Shown: piece by piece, positions 8,103 to 17,474 of the stretch | Layout of the letters: every line of letters starts with the position of its first letter | How positions within the stretch are numbered: position 1 is the first letter of the stretch | Source: Pseudomonas sp. KNUC1026 | GTDB lineage: Bacteria > Pseudomonadota > Gammaproteobacteria > Pseudomonadales > Pseudomonadaceae | Length of the DNA: 64,000 bases | Assembly: GCF_021650705.1 (NCBI RefSeq) | Contig: NZ_CP087138.1 | Location: forward strand, 4,704,501 to 4,768,500 | Direction: 5' to 3' | Notes under the pieces: generated by a model | Seen by the model: only the letters and a program-made list of their open reading frames with translations | Databases searched by the model: none | Told to the model about the DNA's origin: nothing | Made by a program: the position numbers and the translations under genes

Positions 8103-9596
8103 ATGACCACCTTGACTCGTTCTGACTGGGAACAGCGCGCCCTGACCCTGAAGATCGAAGGCCGCGCCTTCATCGACGGCCAGTACACCGACGCGGCTGA
8201 CAAGGCTGTGTTCGATTGCCTGAGCCCAATCGATGGCCGGCTCCTGGCCAAGGTGGCCAGCTGTGACCTGGCCGATGCCAACCTTGCGGTCGAAAATGCC
8301 CGCAAGGTTTTCGATTCGGGCGTGTGGTCGCGCCAGGCCCCGGCCAAGCGCAAGGCTACGCTGATTCGTTTCGCTGCGCTGGTCCGCGAACATGCCGAGG
8401 AACTGGCGCTGCTCGAAACCCTGGACATGGGCAAGCCGATCAGTGACTCGCTGAACATCGACGTCGCAGGCTCGGCCAATGCCCTGGCCTGGAGCGGCGA
8501 GGCGATCGACAAGCTCTATGATGAAGTTGCGGCGACACCCCATGACCAACTGGGCCTGGTGACGCGCGAGCCAGTAGGTGTGGTGGCGGCCATTGTGCCG
8601 TGGAACTTCCCGCTGATGATGGCTAGCTGGAAGCTGGGGCCTGCGCTGGCGACCGGCAACTCGGTGGTGCTCAAACCTTCCGAAAAGTCCCCGCTCACCG
8701 CACTGCGTATCGCGCAATTGGCGGTCGAGGCCGGCCTTCCCAAAGGCGTGCTCAATGTGCTGCCCGGCTACGGCCATACCGTAGGCAAGGCGCTGGCGCT
8801 GCACATGGACGTCGACACCGTCGTATTCACCGGCTCCAGCAAGATCGCCAAGCAGTTGATGGTGTACGCAGGTGAATCGAACATGAAGCGCGTATGGCTG
8901 GAGGCGGGCGGCAAGAGCCCCAACATCGTCTTCGCCGACGCACCTGATCTGCAAGCTGCCGCCGAAGCTGCCGCCAGTGCCATTGCCTTCAACCAGGGCG
9001 AGGTGTGCACTGCAGGTTCGCGCCTGCTGGTGGAGCGCTCGCTCAAGGCGCGCTTCTTGCCGATGGTGGTCGAAGCGCTCAAGGCGTGGAAGCCGGGCAA
9101 CCCGCTGGACCCAGCCACCACTGTTGGCGCTCTGGTCGACGGCCAGCAGATGAACACTGTGCTGGGCTACATCGACGCCGGGCACAGTGAAGGTGCCAAG
9201 CTGGTGGTCGGCGGCAAGCGGATCATGGAAGAGACAGGCGGTACCTATGTCGAGCCAACCATCTTCGATGGCGTTACCAATGCCATGCGCATCGCCAAGG
9301 AAGAGATCTTTGGCCCAGTGCTGTCGGTGCTCGAGTTCGACACCGCCGAAGAGGCCGTCGCCATCGCCAACGACACGCCTTACGGCCTGGCAGCAGCCGT
9401 GTGGAGTTCGGATATCTCCAAAGCCCACCTTACCGCCAAGGCGCTGCGCGCTGGCAGCGTCTGGGTGAACCAGTATGACGGTGGCGACATGACGGCCCCG
9501 TTCGGTGGCTTCAAGCAGTCTGGCAATGGCCGCGACAAGTCGCTGCATGCCTTCGACAAGTACACCGAGCTCAAGGCCACCTGGATCAAGCTCTGA
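8103..9596 (+). CDS. Aldehyde dehydrogenase, PuuC/KauB type
   Basis: This NAD(P)+-dependent aldehyde dehydrogenase of 497 residues probably oxidises amino-aldehydes such as gamma-glutamyl-aminobutyraldehyde or 4-guanidinobutyraldehyde. Visible features are VPWNFPLMMASWKLGPALA, the nucleotide motif FTGSS, the catalytic Glu in LEAGGKSPNIVF and the catalytic Cys in NQGEVCTAGSRL. The start ATG at 8103 has AGGAGA nine bases upstream. The substrate is inferred from similarity to PuuC/KauB and from the PuuB-like oxidase 5 kb downstream. The intergenic region to the cupin gene (7924-8102) is AT-richer than its surroundings and should hold divergent promoters. Confidence 0.9.
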   Translation: MTTLTRSDWEQRALTLKIEGRAFIDGQYTDAADKAVFDCLSPIDGRLLAKVASCDLADANLAVENARKVFDSGVWSRQAPAKRKATLIRFAALVREHAEELALLETLDMGKPISDSLNIDVAGSANALAWSGEAIDKLYDEVAATPHDQLGLVTREPVGVVAAIVPWNFPLMMASWKLGPALATGNSVVLKPSEKSPLTALRIAQLAVEAGLPKGVLNVLPGYGHTVGKALALHMDVDTVVFTGSSKIAKQLMVYAGESNMKRVWLEAGGKSPNIVFADAPDLQAAAEAAASAIAFNQGEVCTAGSRLLVERSLKARFLPMVVEALKAWKPGNPLDPATTVGALVDGQQMNTVLGYIDAGHSEGAKLVVGGKRIMEETGGTYVEPTIFDGVTNAMRIAKEEIFGPVLSVLEFDTAEEAVAIANDTPYGLAAAVWSSDISKAHLTAKALRAGSVWVNQYDGGDMTAPFGGFKQSGNGRDKSLHAFDKYTELKATWIKL

Positions 9597-9641
9597 ATCA
9601 CACGCAACGCGCGGCCCTCGGCTCGCGCCGAGGGAATGGCA

Positions 9642-10790
9642 ATGCGTTGGGGGACTTATTTCGCCGTGCTGGCGTCCGTGCTCAGTGTCGGGTTGGCACT
9701 GGGCATGAGCATGCCGCTGGTGTCGCTGCGGCTTGAAGCCTGGGGTTACGGGGCTTTCGCCATCGGTGTGATGGCGGCGATGCCGGCGATCGGCGTGTTG
9801 CTGGGGGCCTCGCTGTCAAGCCGCCTCGCTGCACGCATTGGTACGGCACGCCTGATGCGCTGCTGCCTGGTTGGCGGTGCTGTGTCCATCGGCCTGCTGG
9901 CGGTGTTGCCGAGCTACCCGCTGTGGGTGGTGCTGCGCCTGATGCTGGGCAGCATTCTCACGTTGGTGTTCATCCTCGGTGAAAGCTGGATCAATCAACT
10001 GGTGGTGGAGCAATGGCGTGGGCGGCTGGTGGCGCTGTATGGCTGCAGCTATGCCCTGAGCCAGTTGGCTGGCCCCTTGTTGCTGGGCGCTATCGGCACG
10101 CGCCATGACTACGGCTTTTGGTTAGCCACTGCGTTGTTGCTGGTTTCACCCGTTCTGCTTGCAGGGCGCAGCGGCGCACCATCGGCTGAAGCTACGCGGG
10201 TAACGTTCGGGCAGCTTGCGCGCTTTTGCCAGCGTATGCCTACCATCGCCTGGGCCATCGCGCTGTTCGCGGGTTTCGAGGCACTGATCCTTACGTTGTT
10301 GCCTGTTTATTGCCTGCAACAGGGCTATTCGACGCAGATCGCCCTGTACATGGTCAGTGCCGTGGTGCTGGGCGATGCGTTTCTGCAATTGCCGATTGGT
10401 GCCTTGGCTGATCGTATGTCGCGCGGCGGCCTGTTCATGGGCTGTGCGGTGACGCTTTCGCTGTCGAGCCTGATGATTCCGATGGCGATCCATCACTGGG
10501 CCATCTGGCCGCTGTGGGTGCTGTTCGGCGCCAGCGCGGGCGGGTTGTTCACGCTGGCACTGGTGCTGATCGGTGAGCGCTTCCGCGATGATGAGCTGGT
10601 GCGCGCCAACGCCCACGTGGCTCAGCTATGGGGCCTGGGTTGCCTTGCCGGCCCGTTGCTGGCGGGGGCCGGTAGCCAGTGGCTTACCGGCCATGCGCTG
10701 CCGTGGATGATGGCGGTGGGTGCGGCCATTCTGGTGGTGTTGAGCCGGGTGAACACTACAGCATTCGCTCCAGCCCGACCGCCTTGCTGA
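9642..10790 (+). CDS. MFS transporter
   Basis: This is an inner-membrane major facilitator superfamily protein of 382 residues with about 12 hydrophobic segments. The cytoplasmic loop motif after segment 2 reads GASLSSRLAARIGTARLMR, and its repeat in the second half is GALADRMSRGG. Small size and overall look resemble the YcaD-like subgroup. GAGGGA about six bases upstream favours the ATG at 9642 over the one at 9636. Its 3' end overlaps the convergent phospholipase D gene by 35 bp. The substrate cannot be told from sequence. Confidence 0.88.
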   Translation: MRWGTYFAVLASVLSVGLALGMSMPLVSLRLEAWGYGAFAIGVMAAMPAIGVLLGASLSSRLAARIGTARLMRCCLVGGAVSIGLLAVLPSYPLWVVLRLMLGSILTLVFILGESWINQLVVEQWRGRLVALYGCSYALSQLAGPLLLGAIGTRHDYGFWLATALLLVSPVLLAGRSGAPSAEATRVTFGQLARFCQRMPTIAWAIALFAGFEALILTLLPVYCLQQGYSTQIALYMVSAVVLGDAFLQLPIGALADRMSRGGLFMGCAVTLSLSSLMIPMAIHHWAIWPLWVLFGASAGGLFTLALVLIGERFRDDELVRANAHVAQLWGLGCLAGPLLAGAGSQWLTGHALPWMMAVGAAILVVLSRVNTTAFAPARPPC

Positions 10791-12300
10791 CCCAGGCGTT
10801 GAAACTGCGCCACCAGCCGCCCGGTTCCTTGGTCAGGGTGTGCAGGTGGCCGCCGTCTTCAGTGACCCACACCAGTTGCCCATGGGCCAGCTTCACCTGG
10901 TAGCTCAAGGTCGGCGACATCCCTTGCAACGCCAGTTCCCGCGCGGCTTTCGCCAACTCCGGGCTATCCACCATCACGCCCACCTCGGTGTTCCACAGCA
11001 CTGAGCGCGGGTCGAAATTGAACGAGCCGAGAAAGACCTTGCGCTGGTCCAGAATGATCGCCTTGGTGTGCAGGCTCGAATCCGAACTGCCATGCAGGCG
11101 GTAGCTGAACTTGCCTTCGTCGCCCGGCTGCCGGCGCAGCTCGTAGAGCTTGACCCCATGCTCGAGCAGCGCCTTGCGATAGGGTGCGTAGCCACCGTGT
11201 ACGGCGGGCACGTCAGTGGCCTCCAGTGAATTGGTGAGCAGGCTGACATGCACGCCCGCGTCGGCCCGCCCGGTGAGGTACAGCAGGCCCGTTTCACGCG
11301 GCACGAAATAGGCCGAAACCAGCACCAACTCCTGATTCACCTTCAGTAATTCCGGCGCCAGCTGGGTGGTGAGCAACAGGTGCGGGTCGGGCTCGCCGCG
11401 CGAGAGGATCTTGCTCGGCGCATCCCAGAGCACCTGGGCGTTGGCCCATATGAGTTGCTGCCGCCATTGGTTGAGCTTGGGCTGCTGCTGCCAGGCCATG
11501 AGCCGGTCATAGAGCTCCTTGCGCTTGACCTGGGCTTCGCTCAGCGAAACCTTCAGGTCACTGCGCAGCCTGGCCAGGGCTTTACTGCTGGAGGGCGCGC
11601 CGTACACCTCGCTGATGGGCCGGCTGAGGCGGCTGTTCCAGTACTGATCGAAGCTGTAGCCCAATTGCTGAGCCACGGGGCCGGTGCCCAGCAAGTCCAT
11701 GTCGGTGAAGTTCAGGTTCGGCTCTGCGTCGAAATACTCATCGCCGATGTTGCGCCCACCGACCACCGCTGCACTGTCGTCGGCAATCATCAGCTTGTTG
11801 TGCATGCGCCGGTGCTGGGTCGAAAGGTTCATCAGCCTACCGAGGCCGCGAGTGACGCCGTTGGCACGGCCCAAGTGCAACGGGTTGAACAGCCGCACTT
11901 CGATGCCGGGGTGGCTGGCCAATGCCGCCAGCAGGTCGTCGAGGCCATCGCTGGTGGTGTCGTCGAGCAGGATCCGCACCCGTACACCGCGATCAGCGGC
12001 GGCGAGCAGCTCGTTGAGCAGCGCGCGGGTGCTGAGGCCGTCATGCACGATGTAGTACTGCAGGTCGATGCTGCGCTGCGCGTTGTGGATAAGTTCGGCC
12101 CGCGCGCCGAACGCATCGGCGCTGCGGGGCAGCAGATGAAAACCCGACTGGCCGCCATGGGCCTGGGACTGGGCCATGACGTCTCGCCCCAGTACCGAGC
12201 TTTCAGCTGGCAACATCTCGCTGGCCTGGCGTGGGCCATAGTGCACCGAGCAGCCGGCCAGGGCCGTGAACAGCAACAGAAGCAGGGCGATTGGTTTCAA
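10756..12300 (-). CDS. Phospholipase D-like lipoprotein (cardiolipin synthase-like)
   Basis: This 514-residue protein has a lipoprotein signal peptide ending in the lipobox LAGC (MKPIALLLLLFTALAGC), so it is probably anchored in the envelope. Two HKD motifs are complete: HNKLMIADDSAAVVGGRNIG in the first half and HTKAIILDQRKVFLGSFNFD in the second. Two intact HKD motifs indicate an active phosphatidyl-transfer or phosphodiester-hydrolysing enzyme of the bacterial cardiolipin synthase/PLD group. Its start faces the downstream end of the MocR gene 55 bp away, both on the minus strand. Confidence 0.9.
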   Translation of the reverse strand: MKPIALLLLLFTALAGCSVHYGPRQASEMLPAESSVLGRDVMAQSQAHGGQSGFHLLPRSADAFGARAELIHNAQRSIDLQYYIVHDGLSTRALLNELLAAADRGVRVRILLDDTTSDGLDDLLAALASHPGIEVRLFNPLHLGRANGVTRGLGRLMNLSTQHRRMHNKLMIADDSAAVVGGRNIGDEYFDAEPNLNFTDMDLLGTGPVAQQLGYSFDQYWNSRLSRPISEVYGAPSSSKALARLRSDLKVSLSEAQVKRKELYDRLMAWQQQPKLNQWRQQLIWANAQVLWDAPSKILSRGEPDPHLLLTTQLAPELLKVNQELVLVSAYFVPRETGLLYLTGRADAGVHVSLLTNSLEATDVPAVHGGYAPYRKALLEHGVKLYELRRQPGDEGKFSYRLHGSSDSSLHTKAIILDQRKVFLGSFNFDPRSVLWNTEVGVMVDSPELAKAARELALQGMSPTLSYQVKLAHGQLVWVTEDGGHLHTLTKEPGGWWRSFNAWVSKAVGLERML

Positions 12301-12354
12301 GGGGCGTGATCCGGGCCGGCCAAATGGCTATGCGACAATGCTGCCGGGCACAAG

Positions 12355-13782
12355 TTACCCCACCTGCGCTTCGGCCAGAAGGCGGCAGGCGGTTTCTCCG
12401 ACCAGCTTTACCGCGGCCTCCAATTGCGCGCTGGGCTTGGCTGCATAGTTCAGGCGCAGGCAGTTGCGGTATTTGCCCGCCGCCGAAAAGATATTACCCA
12501 CCGCAATGTGCACGCCCTTGGCCTTGATCTCTTCGTTCAGTGCCACGCTGTCGAAGGGCTCCGGCAGTTCGATCCAGAGCATGAAGCCGCCTTTGGGGCG
12601 GGTCACTCGGGCGCTGGCAGGAAAGTAGCGGCGTACCCACTCGGTCATTTCGTCACGGCTGCGCTGGTATTGCGCGCGCATGCGCCGCAGGTGCGGCTCG
12701 TAATGGCCGGCACTGACGAAATCGGCGATCGCCAGCTGTGGCTGGGTTGCGGTGCAGCCACTGCCGATGTATTTCATGTGCGTCACCTGCTCCTGATAAC
12801 GCCCAGGCACCACCCAGCCCACCCGCAGCCCCGGCGCGAGGGTTTTGGAGAACGAACTGCACATCAGCACCCGGCCGTCCTGGTCGAACGCCTTGATCGC
12901 CTTCGGGCGCGGATAGTCGTAGGCGAGGTCGCCATACACATCGTCCTCGATGATCGCTACGTCATAGCGCTGCGCCAGGCTCACCAGCTCACGCTTGCGC
13001 GGCTCGGGCATGATGTAGCCGAACGGGTTATTGCAATTGGGGTTGAGCTGGATGACCTTGATCGGCCATTGCTCCAGTGCCAGCTCCAGCGCCTCAAGGC
13101 TGATGCCGGTGAGCGGGTCGGTGGGAATTTCCAGTGCCTTCAAACCAAGGCCTTGCAGGGTCTGCATCGAGCCGTAGAAGCTGGGCGAATCCACCGCCAC
13201 GATATCCCCCGGCTGGCAGATCGCGCGAACGCTGCACGAAAGCGCTTCGTGGCAGCCTGCAGTAATCAGGATCTCTTCAGGGCTGACGCGGCAGCCGGCG
13301 TCTACCATCAGGCGTGCTATCTGTTCGCGCAAGGCTTCGGTGCCGTAGAGCGTGTCGTAGTAAAGGCCAGGCATGTCCTGGCGCCGGCTCAGGCGAGCGA
13401 GGCTGCGCAGCAACGGCTTGAGGGTGGGGCTGGAGATGTCGGGCAGGCCGCGGCCCAGCTGCACCACTTGCTTGCCCGGGGGCTGGCGCACCAATTCCAC
13501 CACCTGGTCCCACTGCGAGATATCCACAGGCCGCTGCGTGGCCTTGCTGATTGACGGCAGCGACGGCAAGGATCTGCTTGCGGTGACAAAGTAGCCAGAC
13601 TTTGGCCGGGGTTCGGCCAGGCCATCGTCTTCAAGCACGCGATAGGCCTGCTGAACAGTGCTCAGGCTCACGCCATGCTCCGCGCTCAGCGCCCGCACAG
13701 ACGGCAGCCGATCGCCCGGTCGATACAAGCCTTGTTCGATACGTTCACGCAGCACATGTGCCAGTTCTGCATACAGCGTCAT
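12355..13782 (-). CDS. MocR-type regulator: GntR DNA-binding domain fused to aminotransferase domain
   Basis: The first 70 residues are a GntR winged helix (LYRPGDRLPSVRALSAEHGVS, then STVQQAYRVLEDDGLAEPRP). The remainder is a fold-type I aminotransferase with the PLP lysine in SSFSKTLAPGLRVGW and the aspartate in IIEDDVYGDLAYD. MocR proteins sense PLP or an amino compound and usually regulate a neighbouring divergent gene or themselves. The intergenic region on its 5' side holds four ATACAGA-type boxes (13802-13924) that are good candidate operators. The divergent target would be the DUF1127 gene at 13946. Length, 475 residues, is normal. Confidence 0.93.
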   Translation of the reverse strand: MTLYAELAHVLRERIEQGLYRPGDRLPSVRALSAEHGVSLSTVQQAYRVLEDDGLAEPRPKSGYFVTASRSLPSLPSISKATQRPVDISQWDQVVELVRQPPGKQVVQLGRGLPDISSPTLKPLLRSLARLSRRQDMPGLYYDTLYGTEALREQIARLMVDAGCRVSPEEILITAGCHEALSCSVRAICQPGDIVAVDSPSFYGSMQTLQGLGLKALEIPTDPLTGISLEALELALEQWPIKVIQLNPNCNNPFGYIMPEPRKRELVSLAQRYDVAIIEDDVYGDLAYDYPRPKAIKAFDQDGRVLMCSSFSKTLAPGLRVGWVVPGRYQEQVTHMKYIGSGCTATQPQLAIADFVSAGHYEPHLRRMRAQYQRSRDEMTEWVRRYFPASARVTRPKGGFMLWIELPEPFDSVALNEEIKAKGVHIAVGNIFSAAGKYRNCLRLNYAAKPSAQLEAAVKLVGETACRLLAEAQVG

Positions 13783-13801
13783 CAGGCGCGCCTCTGTAGC
13801 A

Positions 13802-13924
13802 ATACAGATTCAAATGGGGATGACCGTACAGAGCCTATACCCGGATATCTGTATGCTAAATAATGTCTTTTTGTGAGTCTGTATCCAGTTGCGTCCCGAA
13901 GGCATGATTTTTCTCCATACAGAT
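13802..13924. promoter_or_regulatory. Cluster of four ATACAGAT boxes, candidate MocR operators
   Basis: ATACAGAT at 13802-13809 is inverted as ATCTGTAT at 13847-13854. TCTGTAT at 13878-13884 is inverted against ATACAGAT at 13917-13924. The boxes fill the 163-bp space between the MocR start and the DUF1127 start, and one lies about 20 bp upstream of each gene. Arrays of 7-8-bp boxes in direct or inverted order are typical of MocR control regions. The link to this regulator is inference. Confidence 0.65.
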
Positions 13925-13945
13925 CGAAACGTGGAGGATGCAAAC

Positions 13946-14176
13946 ATGCCAAGGGCCGACGAAATCGCGTTACCACTTTCGCCTATCGCTATCGAGCGAG
14001 CACCGAGCGCGGCTGCCGAGCCGCGTGTGCCTTACCGCAACCGTTTCGCGCTGTTCGCCTTTCGCTGGCGCAGCCGCCGCCAGTTGCTGGAGCTCAGCGA
14101 CGGGCAGCTCAAAGACCTCGGCCTGAGCCGCGCTGACGCCATGAGCGAGGGCAGCAAGCCGTTCTGGTTGGGCTAG
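13946..14176 (+). CDS. DUF1127 small arginine-rich protein
   Basis: This 76-residue protein has the YjiS-like C-terminal motif: RWRSRRQLLELSDGQLKDLGLSRADA is the characteristic DUF1127 helix pair. Short DUF1127 proteins in other bacteria affect RNA turnover or phosphate and carbon metabolism, but its role here is unknown. The ATG at 13946 is favoured because GGAGG lies eight bases upstream. The gene is divergent from the MocR regulator and lies directly beside its candidate operators. Its last four bases overlap the convergent oxidase gene. Confidence 0.82.
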   Translation: MPRADEIALPLSPIAIERAPSAAAEPRVPYRNRFALFAFRWRSRRQLLELSDGQLKDLGLSRADAMSEGSKPFWLG

Positions 14177-15462
14177 CCCAAGGATTTGAAGCGATGCCAG
14201 AGCATCCCCAGCGCCAGCAGGGGCGAGCGTAGGTAACGCCCACCGGGGAAGGTCATGTGCGGCACTTTGGCGAACAGCTCGAAGCCGCCGCCTGCCCGCC
14301 CGCAGATGGCCTCCGCCAGCAGCTTGCCGGCCAGGTGTGTGGCATTGAGGCCATGGCCGGCGTAGGCCTGGGCGTAATGCACGTTGGGGTGTTCTTTCAA
14401 GGTGCCGATTTGTGGCAGACGGTTGGCGCCGATGCCGATCATCCCGGCCCATTGGTAGTCGATGCGGGTGCTCGCCAGCTGCGGGAATACCTGCAACATC
14501 TTGGGCCGCATGTAGGCAGCGATGTCTTTGGGGTCGCGCCCCGAGTAATGGCAGGCACCGCCGAACAGCAGGCGGTTGTCGGCCGAGAGCCTGAAGTAAT
14601 CCACAGTGAGCTTCTGGTCGCACATGGCGGTGTTCTGCGGCAGCAGGCTGTGGGCCAGGCTGGCGGGCAACGGCTCGGTGGCGATGATGTAGCTGCCGGC
14701 GGGAAGGACTTTGCCGGCAAGCTTGGGCTCCAGATCATCGAGGTAGGCGTTGCAGGCGATCACCAGGTGGTTGGCGAGCACCCGGCCGTTGGCGGTGCGC
14801 ACTCGCACACGTGGGCCGTGGTCGATGCCGAGCACCTGTGATTGCTCGAACAGCTTCACCCCAAGGCTTTGCGCTACCGCGGCTTCGCCGAGGGCCAGTT
14901 TCAAGGGGTGCAGGTGCCCCGACCCCATGTCGAGCATCGCGCCTGCGTAACCCTGCACGCCGATCACGGTGTGCAAATCCTGTTGCGGGATCAGCCGCAC
15001 TTCATGGCGATAGCCCAGGCTGTGCAGCTCGGATTGATCGGCCGCGAACCCTTCGTACTCCCGCGGCTTGTTGGCAAGGTCGCAGTAGCCCCATACCAGG
15101 TCGCAGTCGATAGCGTGGCGCTGCACCCGCTCGCGGACGATCTCCACCGCCTCCAGGCCCATTTGCTTGAGCGCCAGAACCCCTTCGCTGCCCAGGGTGT
15201 TGTGGAACTGCTCCACGTCATGGCCCACACCTCGGATCAGTTGGCCCCCGTTACGCCCGCTGGCGCCCCAACCAATGCGGTGGCCTTCCAGCAGCACCAC
15301 GCTCATGCCGCGCTCAGCCAGCTCGATGGCGGTGTTCAAGCCACTGAAGCCGCCGCCGATGACACACACATCAGCCTGGACGTCGCCGTCCAATGCAGGC
15401 CAGGCAGGTGCTTTGCCGACGCTGGCGGCGTAATAGGAGGCGGTATGCTCGGTGGCGGCCAT
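14173..15462 (-). CDS. puuB: FAD-dependent oxidoreductase, gamma-glutamylputrescine oxidase-like
   Basis: This is a DAO-family flavoenzyme of 429 residues. The dinucleotide-binding motif VCVIGGGFSGLNTAIELAERG occupies about residues 32-52, followed by GWGASGRNGGQL, the flavin-contact motif of the PuuB/OrdL group. The C-terminal flavin motif is YAQAYAGHGLNATHLAGK. PuuB oxidises gamma-glutamylputrescine to the aldehyde, the substrate of PuuC-type dehydrogenases, which fits the dehydrogenase at 8103. Without a neighbouring gamma-glutamyl ligase the exact amine is uncertain. It is separated by 66 bp from the lrp-like gene, which ends at 15529 on the same strand. Confidence 0.85.
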   Translation of the reverse strand: MAATEHTASYYAASVGKAPAWPALDGDVQADVCVIGGGFSGLNTAIELAERGMSVVLLEGHRIGWGASGRNGGQLIRGVGHDVEQFHNTLGSEGVLALKQMGLEAVEIVRERVQRHAIDCDLVWGYCDLANKPREYEGFAADQSELHSLGYRHEVRLIPQQDLHTVIGVQGYAGAMLDMGSGHLHPLKLALGEAAVAQSLGVKLFEQSQVLGIDHGPRVRVRTANGRVLANHLVIACNAYLDDLEPKLAGKVLPAGSYIIATEPLPASLAHSLLPQNTAMCDQKLTVDYFRLSADNRLLFGGACHYSGRDPKDIAAYMRPKMLQVFPQLASTRIDYQWAGMIGIGANRLPQIGTLKEHPNVHYAQAYAGHGLNATHLAGKLLAEAICGRAGGGFELFAKVPHMTFPGGRYLRSPLLALGMLWHRFKSLG

Positions 15463-15528
15463 GGGGCGTCCTGGGTGTTTGGAAAATTTAACGCAGGATA
15501 AGCGCGAGGCCGTGCGCAGGCAACGGTG

Positions 15529-16017
15529 TCAATCCGGCACGGGCAGGTTCAGGCTTTCTTTCACTTCTTCCATCACGATGTAGCTTTTCGATTCACGCAC
15601 ATGCGGCAACTTCAGCAGGATGTCCCCCAACAGTTTGCGGTAGGAGGCCATTTCGGAAATCCGCGCCTTGACCAGGTAGTCGAAGTCACCCGACACCAAG
15701 TGGCACTCCAGCACGTGCGGCAGCTTGAGCACGGCCCGGCGAAAGTCATCGAAGGTGTCGCCGGACTTGTAGTCCAGGCTGATCTCGACGAACACCAGCA
15801 AGCTTGCCTTGAGCTGCTGCGGATTGAGGCGCGCGTGGTAGCCCATGATGATGCCCTCGCGCTCCAGCCGCCGCACGCGCTCGGTGCAAGGCGTGGTCGA
15901 CAGCCCGACCTTTTCCCCAAGCTCAGTGAATGACAACCGCCCGTCGGCCTGAAGCAAACGCAAGATGTTGCGGTCGATCTTGTCCAGCTCACGTTTGCTC
16001 TGATGCTGCGTGCGCAT
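15529..16017 (-). CDS. dadR: Lrp/AsnC family regulator of the dad operon
   Basis: This is a 162-residue Lrp-type activator. The helix-turn-helix is LSFTELGEKVGLSTTPCTERVRRLEREGII, and the C-terminal RAM ligand domain includes HVLECHLVSGDFDYLV. It is divergent from dadA with 155 bp between starts, the arrangement seen for the regulator of D-alanine catabolism in pseudomonads. It probably binds the shared intergenic region in response to L-alanine. An open frame extends upstream of the ATG at 16017, but GGAGGGG seven bases before this ATG and conservation from MRTQHQSKRELDKIDR support it. The symbol is assigned from context. Confidence 0.85.
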   Translation of the reverse strand: MRTQHQSKRELDKIDRNILRLLQADGRLSFTELGEKVGLSTTPCTERVRRLEREGIIMGYHARLNPQQLKASLLVFVEISLDYKSGDTFDDFRRAVLKLPHVLECHLVSGDFDYLVKARISEMASYRKLLGDILLKLPHVRESKSYIVMEEVKESLNLPVPD

Positions 16018-16172
16018 AGGAGATGCCCCTCCGTTGAAGCGGTTTTTGCCGAGAATTATCGCCAAATATAACCAGCTATACAGTGAAAAGCACTGGCTGA
16101 GCCTTTCTATACTGCCGCCATTGAACGTTTCAGACCAATTGGCCAGGCGGTGCAACCGCCACAGGGGAAATC

Positions 16173-17474
16173 ATGCGTATTCTGGTGCTGGGCAGCGGTG
16201 TGATTGGCGTCACCAGTGCTTACTACCTCGCCCGCCAGGGCTATGAGGTGGTAGTGGTCGATCGCCAGGCCGACGTCGCCATGGAAACCAGCTTCGCCAA
16301 CGCCGGCCAGGTTTCACCTGGTTACGCCTCGCCCTGGGCAGCCCCCGGCATCCCCTTCAAGGCCATCAAATGGCTGATGCAGCGCCACGCACCTTTGGCG
16401 ATCAAGGCCACAGGTGATATCGAGCAGTACCGCTGGATGGCGCAGATGGTGCGTAACTGCACCGCCAGCCGCTACGCGATCAACAAGGAGCGCATGGTGC
16501 GGCTGTCCGAATACAGCCGCGATTGCCTCGACGAGCTGCGTGCCGACACCGGTATCCGCTACGAAGGCCGCAGCCTGGGGACTACCCAGCTGTTCCGCAC
16601 CCAGGCGCAGCTGGACAACGCTGCCAAGGATATTTCCGTGCTGGAGCAGGAAGGCGTGCCTTACGAGGTGCTCGACCGCGCTGGCATCGCCCGCGTCGAG
16701 CCCGCATTGGCCGCGACCGGCGACCTGCTGGCCGGTGCGCTGCGCCTGCCGAACGACCAGACCGGCGACTGCCAGATGTTCACCGTTCGCCTGGCCGAAA
16801 TGTGCCGGCAGTTGGGCGTCGAATTCCGCTTCGGGCAGAACATCCAGCGCCTGGAGTTTGCGGGTGATCGCATCAATGGTGTGCTGATCGACGGCAAACT
16901 GGAAACCGCCGACCGCTACGTACTTGCGCTGGGCAGCTATTCGCCACAATTGCTCAAGCCGCTGGGCATCCGCGTGCCTGTATACCCGCTCAAGGGGTAT
17001 TCGATGACTATCCCGATCGTCGACGGCAGCATGGCGCCGACCTCGACCATCCTCGATGAAACCTACAAGGTGGCGATCACCCGTTTCGACAACCGCATTC
17101 GCATCGGTGGCATGGCGGAAATCTCTGGCTACGACCTTTCGCTGAACCCGCGCCGGCGTGAAACGCTGGAGATGATCATCAACGACCTTTATCCTCGCGG
17201 CGGCAACCTGCAGGAGGCGACCTTCTGGACCGGCCTGCGGCCGACCACCCCGGACGGCACCCCCATCGTAGGCGCCACCCCTTACAGCAACCTGTTCCTC
17301 AACACCGGCCACGGTACGCTCGGCTGGACCATGGCCTGTGGTTCCGGCCGCCTGCTCGCTGACCTGATGGCCCGCAAGACGCCGCAGATCAGCGCCGAAG
17401 GCCTCGACATCTTCCGCTACGGCAAGCACCAGGAGACCGTAAAGCATGCCCATCCAGCGCCAGCACACCAATAA
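16173..17474 (+). CDS. dadA: D-amino acid dehydrogenase, small subunit
   Basis: DadA is a membrane-associated FAD enzyme that oxidises D-alanine and other D-amino acids to 2-oxo acids, passing electrons to the respiratory chain. The sequence opens with the dinucleotide motif MRILVLGSGVIGVTSAYYLA and carries ETSFANAGQVSPGYASPWAAPG, diagnostic of DadA. The C-terminal motif is NTGHGTLGWTMACGSGRLLADL. Length, 433 residues, is standard. It overlaps the RidA gene by 29 bp and heads the dadA-ridA-dadX cluster, with its Lrp regulator divergent. Confidence 0.97.
   Translation: MRILVLGSGVIGVTSAYYLARQGYEVVVVDRQADVAMETSFANAGQVSPGYASPWAAPGIPFKAIKWLMQRHAPLAIKATGDIEQYRWMAQMVRNCTASRYAINKERMVRLSEYSRDCLDELRADTGIRYEGRSLGTTQLFRTQAQLDNAAKDISVLEQEGVPYEVLDRAGIARVEPALAATGDLLAGALRLPNDQTGDCQMFTVRLAEMCRQLGVEFRFGQNIQRLEFAGDRINGVLIDGKLETADRYVLALGSYSPQLLKPLGIRVPVYPLKGYSMTIPIVDGSMAPTSTILDETYKVAITRFDNRIRIGGMAEISGYDLSLNPRRRETLEMIINDLYPRGGNLQEATFWTGLRPTTPDGTPIVGATPYSNLFLNTGHGTLGWTMACGSGRLLADLMARKTPQISAEGLDIFRYGKHQETVKHAHPAPAHQ

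Noticed and set aside
8067..9548. 493-codon open frame opposite the aldehyde dehydrogenase
   Set aside because: Antisense shadow; the dehydrogenase with all catalytic motifs occupies the other strand.
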